Below, piece by piece: positions 8,441 to 15,081 of a stretch of 64,000 bases of DNA; positions within the stretch are counted from its first letter, which is position 1; each line of letters opens with the position of its first letter. The DNA comes from Microbacterium profundi. Lineage in GTDB: Bacteria; Actinomycetota; Actinomycetes; Actinomycetales; Microbacteriaceae. The notes beneath the pieces were generated by a model. It was given only the letters and a program-made list of their open reading frames with translations, ran no database searches and was not told the DNA's origin. Both the position numbers and the translations under genes were made by a program. The stretch is from contig NZ_JPSY01000002.1 of NCBI RefSeq assembly GCF_000763375.1, positions 310,001-374,000 of the forward strand, given 5' to 3'.

Positions 8441-8932
8441 ATGACCAGCCTGAGAGTCTCCTCCTCAATTCGCAAGGGTGCCGCTGTCGTCGGCGTCGCC
8501 GGTCTTCTCGCTCTGGCCGGGTGCTCCGGTGCGGCCGGCGCCGAAGACGCGGCCGACGCCGAAGACGCGGCCGACAGCACCGCGACGAACGACAGCGGGA
8601 CAGGCGCAGACACGTCGACGGCGTCATCAGATGCCGCGTACGCTGATGGCACCTACTCAGCAGACGGTTCGTACCAGACGCCCGAGACGGTCGAGCAGAT
8701 CTCTGTCACGCTCACGCTCGAAGACGGCGTCGTCGCCGACGTCGAAGTGACCGGCGACCCGCAGGCGCGCGAGACCGAGCAGTATCAGGGGCAGTTCATC
8801 GACGGCATCGCCGAAGAGGTCGTCGGCGTCTCCATCGACGAGCTGAATGTCACCCGTGTCGCGGGATCCTCGCTCACGAGCGGCGGCTTCAACGCAGCGG
8901 TCGACGACATCAAGGCCCAGGCCGCAGCCTGA
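8441..8932 (+). CDS. FMN-binding-domain lipoprotein
   Basis: 163-aa exported lipoprotein: signal peptide with lipobox LAGC (Cys28), a low-complexity Ala/Asp/Glu/Ser/Thr linker to about residue 65 that contains a perfect 18-bp tandem repeat, then an FMN_bind domain (DGTYSADGSYQTPE ... VSIDELNVTRVAGSSLTSGGF). In this family a Thr or Ser in an SGAT-like motif receives FMN covalently from ApbE; here the aligned segment reads AGSS, so a Ser would be the acceptor. The next gene is apbE and the one after is an RnfD/FNR fusion, supporting an extracytoplasmic flavin electron carrier. There is no clear Shine-Dalgarno; CATAAT at 8426-8431 lies about 9 bp before the ATG, so a leaderless transcript is possible. 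Confidence 0.85.
   Translation: MTSLRVSSSIRKGAAVVGVAGLLALAGCSGAAGAEDAADAEDAADSTATNDSGTGADTSTASSDAAYADGTYSADGSYQTPETVEQISVTLTLEDGVVADVEVTGDPQARETEQYQGQFIDGIAEEVVGVSIDELNVTRVAGSSLTSGGFNAAVDDIKAQAAA
8540..8575 (+). repeat. 18-bp perfect tandem duplication in the lipoprotein linker
   Basis: Two head-to-tail copies (8540-8557 and 8558-8575) encode AEDAAD twice in the disordered linker between lipid anchor and FMN-binding domain. The length is a multiple of three, so copy-number change would alter linker length without shifting the frame. Confidence 0.9.
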
Positions 8933-8937
8933 GCACC

Positions 8938-9807
8938 ATGTCCGTCTGGCGCTTCGACGCGATCGGCACGCGCTGGGAGATCGAGACCGAGAATCCTCTC
9001 GGAGACGACGAGCGCGCCGCGGTGAACGTGGTGGTCGACGCCTTCGATCGCACATGGTCGCGATTCCGCGCCGACTCGCTCGTGTCCTCGCTCGCTCGCA
9101 GCGGTGGTGATGTGCCGAGCCCGACGGATGCCGTGGCGATGCTCGATGCGTACCGCGAACTCTCCGACGCCACAGGCGGTGCCGTGAACCCGCTGGTGGG
9201 GGAGAGCCTCAGTGCACTCGGCTACGACGCCGCGGTGTCGCTCGTCGTCGGTGCGCCGCAGCCGGCGCCCGCCGACTGGGCCGGCATTCTCACTTGGACC
9301 GATACGCGTCTGACCCTCGTATCGCCTCGGCAGATCGATGTCGGTGCCATCGGAAAGGGCCGCCTCGTCGATCTGGTTCTCGCGGAGCTCGCCGGCGTTC
9401 GCGGCGGCGTCACAGTGGATGCCGGTGGCGACATCGCCGTGCGCGGCGATGAGGTGCGCATCGGACTCGAGCATCCGTTCGACCGGACGAAGGCCATCGG
9501 CGTCGCGCACATCCGCGACCGGGCGCTGTGCGCCTCGGCCATCAACCGGCGCGCATGGGGAGACGGCCTGCATCACGTGCTCGACGCCCGCACAGGTGTT
9601 CCGGTGCGCACGTGGGCCGCGACGTGGGCGATCGCATCGGATGCGATGCACGCGGATGCCGTGGCCACGGCACTGTTCTTCGACGGAGGCGCGGAACTCG
9701 CCGCACGCTGGGGCGTGGAATGGGTGCGCATGAGCACGTCCGGCACGGCGGAGCGCTCGCCGAACTGCCCGGTGGAGCTGTTCACGACCGCCGGCATCCG
9801 CAGATAG
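8938..9807 (+). CDS. apbE: FAD:protein FMN transferase (ApbE family)
   Basis: 289 aa. ApbE enzymes attach FMN from FAD to Ser/Thr of target proteins in a Mg-dependent reaction. Family features: GTRWEIE near the N-terminus, TGGAVNPLVG near residue 80, IDVGAIGKGRLVDLV near 135, VDAGGDIAVRG near 160, and the C-terminal HVLDARTGVPV ... ASDAMHADAVATALFF segment containing the conserved D/A residues near the metal site. No signal peptide or lipobox is evident, unlike many ApbE proteins, so it may act in the cytoplasm. It starts 5 bp after the FMN-binding lipoprotein gene and 15 bp before the membrane oxidoreductase gene, which fits a shared flavinylation role. Confidence 0.93.
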   Translation: MSVWRFDAIGTRWEIETENPLGDDERAAVNVVVDAFDRTWSRFRADSLVSSLARSGGDVPSPTDAVAMLDAYRELSDATGGAVNPLVGESLSALGYDAAVSLVVGAPQPAPADWAGILTWTDTRLTLVSPRQIDVGAIGKGRLVDLVLAELAGVRGGVTVDAGGDIAVRGDEVRIGLEHPFDRTKAIGVAHIRDRALCASAINRRAWGDGLHHVLDARTGVPVRTWAATWAIASDAMHADAVATALFFDGGAELAARWGVEWVRMSTSGTAERSPNCPVELFTTAGIRR

Positions 9808-9822
9808 GGAAGAGTTGTACTC

Positions 9823-11397
9823 GTGACGTTCTCATTCACTGCCCTCCGTCAGCGGGTTCTGGCGGTTCTCGGCGCGATGTCCATGTATCGCCTTGTGCTG
9901 TACTCGCTGGTCGCACTCGCTCTGATCGCCCTGGTGCTGTCGTCCTTCGGCGTGATCGTGTCGCCGACGCCTCTCGAGCTCCTGGCATCGTTCGTCGTGC
10001 TCGCGCTCGTGATCTCGGCAGTCGATGCCGGCGTGCAGCGGCTGCTGCACCTGCCGTGGCGCATCGAGTCGTCGCTCGTGACCGCGCTCATCATGCTGTT
10101 CGTGATGCGTCCGGGCGTGGAGCCCGCGGCGCTGGTCGGCCTCGCACTGGCCGGCATCCTCGCGAGTGCCTCGAAGTACCTCATCGCGTGGCGAGGCCGT
10201 CACATCCTCAACCCTGCGGCATTCGGCGCCGCGGTCGTCTCGGTCATCGGCTCGTTCGGGGCGTTCGAGTGGCTCGGCACCTCGGCTTCGTGGTGGGTCG
10301 GCAACGGCGCGCTGGCGATCCCGGTCGCGGTGCTCGGGCTCGCGGTCCTGTGGCGCACCGAGAAGGTGCGCGTCGTGCTCGTGTTCCTTCTGATCGCGAT
10401 CGGTACGGCGGTCGTCCGCCAGGCCGTGCAGGCGCAGCAGTTCGGCATCGACTTCGACATCGCGGCCGCTCTGCAGTTCGCGGTGCTGCAGAGCCCGTTC
10501 CTGTTCCTCGGCGCGTTCATGGTCTCCGAGCCGCTGACGCTCCCGCCACGACGCTGGCAGCAGTTCTGGGTCGCAGCGCTCGTCGGTGTGCTCGCCGGAT
10601 GGCCGATCATGGTGGGCGGGCTGTTCACTCTCGGCCAGGAGCGCGCTCTGCTGATCGGCAACCTGCTCGCGTTCGCGTTCGCATTGCGCGGCTCGGTGCG
10701 CCTGACCCTGGAGAAGCGCGAATTCATCACCCCGACCGCACAGGAGCTCACCTTCCGGGCGAAGGGGAAGTTGAAGTTCCTGCCCGGTCAGTACCTCGAA
10801 CTCGACGTGCCGCACCATCATCCCGACGGCCGAGGCACCCGCCGGGAGTTCAGCATCGTCTCGGCGCCCGCCGATCTGCCGACGCTGCGCATCGCGTACA
10901 AGAACGGCGACCAGAAGCATCCCTCGAGCTACAAGCGTGCGCTGGCCGCCGCGGAGCCCGGCGCCACGCTCGCTGTCACCGGCACCTGGGGTGACTTCGT
11001 GCTGCCCAAGGGCGAGGCGCCTGTGCTCATGGTCGCCGCAGGCATCGGCGTGACGCCGTTCGTCTCGCAGCTGCGACAGCTGCACGCCGAAGGGCGAACG
11101 CGCGACGTCGTGCTGGTCTACGTCGCGGCTGAGGCGTCGGAGCTCGCGTTCCGCGCGGAACTCGCCGAGACCGGTGTGCCGACGATCGTGTTCTGCCGGG
11201 ACCGGCCGGAAGGGCTCCCGGATCATTGGACGTGGGCGCAGGGCATCCGCCTCGATGCGGCCGGCCTCGAACGCGTCGTGGCGGACATCGCCGCGCGCCA
11301 CACGTTCATCTCCGGCCCGCCGCGGTTGATCGCCGACCTTGCGCCCGCGCTTCAGAAGGCTCACTCGCTGACGACGGACGCGTTCGCCGGCTACTGA
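9823..11397 (+). CDS. Membrane flavoprotein: RnfD/NqrB-like domain fused to ferredoxin-NADP reductase domain
   Basis: 524-aa fusion. Residues 20-290 hold about eight to nine hydrophobic helices with RnfD/NqrB hallmarks (GRHILNPAAFGAAVVS, FMVSEPLTLPPRRW). Residues 300-524 form an FNR-type module: LPGQYLEL, the FAD-binding RREFSIVSAP (RxxS), the NAD(P)-binding AAGIGVTPFVSQLRQL and HTFISGPPRLI. The layout suggests electrons pass from cytoplasmic NAD(P)H through FAD and the membrane domain to the flavinylated lipoprotein outside. Third gene of the fmn-apbE cassette; its end overlaps the convergent histidine kinase gene by 7 bp. The terminal electron acceptor is unknown. Confidence 0.85.
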   Translation: MTFSFTALRQRVLAVLGAMSMYRLVLYSLVALALIALVLSSFGVIVSPTPLELLASFVVLALVISAVDAGVQRLLHLPWRIESSLVTALIMLFVMRPGVEPAALVGLALAGILASASKYLIAWRGRHILNPAAFGAAVVSVIGSFGAFEWLGTSASWWVGNGALAIPVAVLGLAVLWRTEKVRVVLVFLLIAIGTAVVRQAVQAQQFGIDFDIAAALQFAVLQSPFLFLGAFMVSEPLTLPPRRWQQFWVAALVGVLAGWPIMVGGLFTLGQERALLIGNLLAFAFALRGSVRLTLEKREFITPTAQELTFRAKGKLKFLPGQYLELDVPHHHPDGRGTRREFSIVSAPADLPTLRIAYKNGDQKHPSSYKRALAAAEPGATLAVTGTWGDFVLPKGEAPVLMVAAGIGVTPFVSQLRQLHAEGRTRDVVLVYVAAEASELAFRAELAETGVPTIVFCRDRPEGLPDHWTWAQGIRLDAAGLERVVADIAARHTFISGPPRLIADLAPALQKAHSLTTDAFAGY

Positions 11398-12884
11398 GCA
11401 GTGCCGGCGGGATCTGCCTCGCCGGTTCCGGATGCCGGAGTCAGAGGGAATCGCACGGTGAACGTGGTGTCGCCAGGAGTGCTGTCCACCGTGATCGTTC
11501 CGTGGTGGCCCTCGACGATGGCCTTGGCGATCGCGAGTCCGAGACCCGTGCCGCCCGTCTGACGCGCGCGTGAGCTGTCGCCTCGCGCGAAGCGGGCGAA
11601 GAGCTCGTCGCGCACCGGCGGTTCGATCCCTGGGCCGTCGTCGTGCACCCGGATGACCGCCTCGTCGCGTTCCCTCGCCACGCTCAGCGTGATGGTGGTG
11701 CCGGCGGGAGTGTGCGTGCGGGCGTTGGCGAGCAGATTGGCGACCACCTGGTGCAGTCTTCCCGCATCTCCGAGCATGATCACCGGCTGTTCGGGAACGT
11801 TGATGTTCCAGTGGTGCTCTGGCGCGGTCGGACGAGCGTCGGCGAGCCCTTCAAGCGCGAGCTGCGCGAGGTCGACGGTGCCGTGCACGAGCTCCTGACC
11901 CTCATCGAGCCGGGCGAGCAGCAGCAGATCCTCGACCAGGCGCGTCATCCGCAGCGACTGCGCCTGGATGCGCTCGAGCGCAGTCTGGGTGTTCTCCGGC
12001 AGCTCACGGTCCCGCAGCGACAACTCCGAATATCCGCGGATCGAGGCCAGCGGCGTGCGCAGCTCGTGGCTCGCGTCGGCGACGAACCGCCGCATCCGCT
12101 CTTCGTTCTTCTGACGCGACGCGAGTGAGTCGTTGACGTGATCGAGCAGGGTGTTCAGCGCGGCCCCCACCATCCCGGTCTCGGTGCGGGGATCCGCCTC
12201 GGACGCGGGCACACGCTCGGTGATGGTCACCTCGCCGCGATCGAGCGGCTGATTGGCCACTCTGGTCGCGGTTCCCGCGACCGCGCGCAGCGGCCGGAGG
12301 CTCACGCGGATCGTGATCGCCGTCGTGAGGGCGAGCAGGATGAGCCCGCCGAGGGTGGCGAGCGTGATCACCGTGAGCAGTTGCGCCATCGTGCTCTGCA
12401 CTTCATCGCGGGAAAGACCTGTGATGATTCCGATGCCGCCGTACTCCCTGACGGTGATCGAGAACGATCCGAGCCCGTCGAGATCGACCGACGTGCTCGG
12501 CGACTTGTTGACGGCATCGGTGAGTGCTTCGAACTGCGAATCCGTGAGAGCGGTGGTCCCTTCGGAGGTGACCAGAGCGCCAGTCGCGCCGGTGTCGGAA
12601 GCGATTGCCAGCAGCAGACCGGGATAGTTCTGGCCGGCGAGCACATTCTGGGCTGTCATCGGTCGCCCCGCGACCGTCAGGATCTGCGCCTGCTTGACGA
12701 GAACCGTCGTCTGACTCGCGATCCGGCTCAATTGATCCTGCAGGCGCCCTTCCAAGGACGTGCCGAGGGTCGCGCTGGTTATGACGGCCACGATGATGAG
12801 GATGAGCGACACGAACCCGATGACGGCGGCCATGAGCCGTGTCTGAAGCGTCAGCGGGTGATGCGTCATCCCCGGTGTGGTCAC
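11391..12884 (-). CDS. Sensor histidine kinase (HisKA/HATPase_c, HAMP)
   Basis: 497-aa membrane kinase: transmembrane helix at about 15-38, an extracytoplasmic sensor region to about 165, a second helix (TLGGLILLALTTAITI), HAMP linker, phosphoacceptor H-box FVADASHELRTPLASIRGYSEL near 270, then N-box NLLANARTHT, G1 DDGPGIEPP and G2 GTGLGLAIAKAIVEGHHG. All catalytic boxes are intact. The frame starts at GTG 12884, overlapping the response regulator stop as GTGA (12881-12884); an in-frame ATG lies five codons later at 12869. The gene is cotranscribed with the regulator and convergent with, and overlapping, the flavin electron-transfer gene. The signal sensed is unknown. Confidence 0.92.
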   Translation of the reverse strand: MTTPGMTHHPLTLQTRLMAAVIGFVSLILIIVAVITSATLGTSLEGRLQDQLSRIASQTTVLVKQAQILTVAGRPMTAQNVLAGQNYPGLLLAIASDTGATGALVTSEGTTALTDSQFEALTDAVNKSPSTSVDLDGLGSFSITVREYGGIGIITGLSRDEVQSTMAQLLTVITLATLGGLILLALTTAITIRVSLRPLRAVAGTATRVANQPLDRGEVTITERVPASEADPRTETGMVGAALNTLLDHVNDSLASRQKNEERMRRFVADASHELRTPLASIRGYSELSLRDRELPENTQTALERIQAQSLRMTRLVEDLLLLARLDEGQELVHGTVDLAQLALEGLADARPTAPEHHWNINVPEQPVIMLGDAGRLHQVVANLLANARTHTPAGTTITLSVARERDEAVIRVHDDGPGIEPPVRDELFARFARGDSSRARQTGGTGLGLAIAKAIVEGHHGTITVDSTPGDTTFTVRFPLTPASGTGEADPAGTAQ

Positions 12885-13609
12885 TGCGGGGCCTTGATCA
12901 TGTACCCGACGCCGCGGACGGTGTGCAGAAGCGGCGCCCGACCGGCGTCGATCTTCTTGCGCAGGTACGAGATGTAGAGCTCGACGACCGACGACTTGCC
13001 GCCGAAGTCATAGCTCCACACCCGATCGAGGATCTGCGCCTTGGAGAGCACGCGGCGCTCGTTGCGCATGAGGTAGCGCAGCAGCTCGAACTCGGTGGCC
13101 GTCAGCTCGATCTCGGCGCCGGAACGCTCGACCTCGTGGCTGTCCTCGTTGAGGGTGAGGTCGCCCACCCGAAGGATCGACTGTCCTTCGTCGGCGCTTG
13201 CGAGACCGGTGCGGCGGATGATCGCGCGCAGGCGCGCGATGACCTCCTCGAGGCTGAACGGTTTGGTGACGTAGTCGTCGCCGCCGGCCGTGAGCCCGGC
13301 GATGCGATCGCCGACGGCATCCTTGGCTGTCAGGAACAGCACGGGCACGAGGTTGCCCGATTCGCGCAGCCGACGCAGCACACTCATGCCGTCGAGATCG
13401 GGCATCATGATGTCGAGCACCAGCGCGTCGGGCTCGAAGTCCCGCGCGACCTGGAGTGCCTCGAGGCCCGAGGAAGCCGTGCGCACCTCCCAGCCCTCCA
13501 TACGAAGCGCCATGGCGAGCAGGTCGGTGAGCATCTGCTCGTCGTCGACGGCGAGGATGCGCAGGGGGGAGCCGTCGGGGCGGCGCAGGTCGGGCTGATC
13601 GCTGGTCAT
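12881..13609 (-). CDS. OmpR/PhoB-family response regulator
   Basis: 242 aa. The receiver domain shows the acidic pocket AVDDEQ, phosphoacceptor Asp in LVLDIMMPDLDG near residue 68, the switch Thr in LFLTAKD and the conserved Lys in DDYVTKPFSLEE. The C-terminal winged helix includes ELTATEFELLRYLMRNERRVLSKAQIL and SVVELYISYLRKKID. It pairs with the overlapping downstream histidine kinase. Three CTATGG direct repeats lie 22-51 bp upstream of the ATG and could be its own operator. It resembles the CseB/TcrX-like regulators of actinobacteria, but no specific orthology is claimed. Confidence 0.95.
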   Translation of the reverse strand: MTSDQPDLRRPDGSPLRILAVDDEQMLTDLLAMALRMEGWEVRTASSGLEALQVARDFEPDALVLDIMMPDLDGMSVLRRLRESGNLVPVLFLTAKDAVGDRIAGLTAGGDDYVTKPFSLEEVIARLRAIIRRTGLASADEGQSILRVGDLTLNEDSHEVERSGAEIELTATEFELLRYLMRNERRVLSKAQILDRVWSYDFGGKSSVVELYISYLRKKIDAGRAPLLHTVRGVGYMIKAPQ

Positions 13610-13630
13610 GACCCCATTCTGAGGAATCAG

Positions 13631-13660
13631 CTATGGGATTTCTATGGAGAGTGCTATGGG
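13631..13660. promoter_or_regulatory. Three CTATGG direct repeats, candidate response-regulator operator
   Basis: CTATGG occurs at 13631, 13642 and 13654 (CCATAG on the minus strand, the direction of the regulator gene). Spacings of 11 and 12 bp put the repeats on about the same face of the helix, as is typical of tandem PhoB/OmpR-type sites. The repeats sit 22-51 bp upstream of the regulator ATG, so autoregulation is the simplest reading. Confidence 0.5.
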
Positions 13661-13787
13661 TGACCTGTGAGTTCCGGCGAGTGTCAGCCGATGATCGGGG
13701 CCTTCTGCTCCCAGATCGAACTCATCTCCGCCTCATCGAGATGGATGCCGGTGGCACGATGTCGGAGCCCGGGAATACGATCTGCGC

Positions 13788-15026
13788 ATGACAGAGAGTC
13801 CACTCGCAGTGCGTCCGGCGACGCCGGAGGACGTCGCCGCCCTGGTGCGCCGCGCGCACCGGGAATCGATCCAGATCACCGTCGTCTCCGGCGGTCACGG
13901 ACCATGGTCGCACGACGCATCCGACGGCATGCGCATCGAACTCACCGACCTCGCCGACATCAGCATCGACGGCACGGCCGTGCAGATCGGGGGCGGGGCG
14001 ACCTGGGGAGCGGTCGCCGCGGCGCTCTCGGGAGAGGGCGTGGCCATCAGCTCGGGCGACACCGCCACAGTCGGCGTCGGCGGATTGACGCTCGGCGGCG
14101 GCATCGGGTGGATGGTGCGCGCGTGGGGACTCGCCATCGACCAGCTGATCGGCGCGCAGGTGGTGACGGCGACCGGTGAGATCGTCGAAGCCTCCGCGAA
14201 TGAGAACGCAGACCTGTTCTGGGCCCTGCGCGGAGGCGGAGGCAACTTCGGCATCGTCACCCGCTTCGACTTCGACGCGCATCGGATCCCTGGCATCGTC
14301 CATGGCGAGTACGTGATCGGCGGTGACGCGGCGGCAGTGCTGCGCACGTGCCGCGACATCATGCGCACGGCACCGCGCGAGTTGACCGTGACGTACATGG
14401 ATGTTCCGGCGATGGATCCGAGCGCGCCGGCAGGTGCACGACTGGCCGCGGTCTGGGCGGGCGACGACGCCGATGCGCTCATCGCGGCGCTCCGGCCGGT
14501 GGCGGACTCGGAGGGTGTCGAGGCGACGGTGACGTCCCCGGCTTACCGGGACATCCTGCTCGAGATGCCGGCGCCGGCGGCGGGGGAGGACACTCCTGTT
14601 CCTCCCGGCTTCATCGGGGGCAACGGCCTGTTCGCCGAGCTCGACGACGACCTCATCGACCGGCTGGTGGCGTTCCGCGCGGCGTATCCGGCATCCGTGG
14701 TGTTCCTGCGATCCCTCGGCGGTGCGTTCGGCGACGTGCCTCAGGAGGAGACGCCTTTTCCCGCTCGATCTGCCCAGTGGTTCGTGATGGCCGGAGGATT
14801 CGACATCCCGGAGATGATCGACGATGACGCCAGGGCTGCGATCCTCGCCGACTGGCGCCGGATCGAATCGGGCCGCCTCGCTGAGTACGGCAATTTCGCA
14901 GACACGGAGCGACCGGACGCGGTGCCAGGCATGTTCACCCCGGAGGCCTACGACGGGCTGCGAGCGGTGAAGGCGACGTGGGACCCGCACAACCTGTTCC
15001 GACGCAATCACAACATCATCCGGTGA
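13788..15026 (+). CDS. FAD-linked oxidase, BBE (berberine bridge enzyme-like) family
   Basis: 412-aa flavoenzyme of the VAO/PCMH type. The FAD-binding half has VVSGGHGPWSHDASDG near residue 30 (the His is the usual site of covalent 8-alpha FAD linkage), IQIGGGATWGAVAAAL, and SSGDTATVGVGGLTLGGGIGWMVRAWGLAIDQL. The C-terminus ends in the BBE signature YDGLRAVKATWDPHNLFRRNHNI. The second covalent-link Cys of bicovalent BBE enzymes is not seen at the GVGGLTLGGG position, so linkage is probably through His only. No signal peptide is seen, so it is likely cytoplasmic. Substrate unknown; relatives oxidise sugars, alkaloids or aminated alcohols. Transcribed alone, divergent from the two-component genes, ending at a strong shared terminator. 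Confidence 0.88.
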   Translation: MTESPLAVRPATPEDVAALVRRAHRESIQITVVSGGHGPWSHDASDGMRIELTDLADISIDGTAVQIGGGATWGAVAAALSGEGVAISSGDTATVGVGGLTLGGGIGWMVRAWGLAIDQLIGAQVVTATGEIVEASANENADLFWALRGGGGNFGIVTRFDFDAHRIPGIVHGEYVIGGDAAAVLRTCRDIMRTAPRELTVTYMDVPAMDPSAPAGARLAAVWAGDDADALIAALRPVADSEGVEATVTSPAYRDILLEMPAPAAGEDTPVPPGFIGGNGLFAELDDDLIDRLVAFRAAYPASVVFLRSLGGAFGDVPQEETPFPARSAQWFVMAGGFDIPEMIDDDARAAILADWRRIESGRLAEYGNFADTERPDAVPGMFTPEAYDGLRAVKATWDPHNLFRRNHNIIR

Positions 15027-15031
15027 TGCAC

Positions 15032-15065
15032 GAAGGGCCGGCGACCACTCGGTCACCGGCCCTTC
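15032..15065. terminator. Bidirectional terminator between the BBE oxidase and gnd genes
   Basis: A 15-bp stem with one mismatch (15032-15046 and 15051-15065) closes an ACTC loop. It lies between two convergent genes, 5 bp after one stop and 16 bp from the other, so it probably serves both. Confidence 0.8.
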
Positions 15066-15081
15066 CAGGCGGAGTCTTCGC

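Noticed and set aside
9832-11364. 510-codon minus-strand frame opposite the RnfD-FNR fusion gene
   Set aside because: Arg/His/Asp/Glu-rich shadow translation with no fold; the plus-strand protein has clear helices and FAD/NAD motifs.
12869-12884. Restricting the histidine kinase start to ATG 12869
   Set aside because: GTG 12884 overlaps the regulator stop exactly (GTGA), the commonest junction type in this window, so it was preferred; the ATG remains possible.
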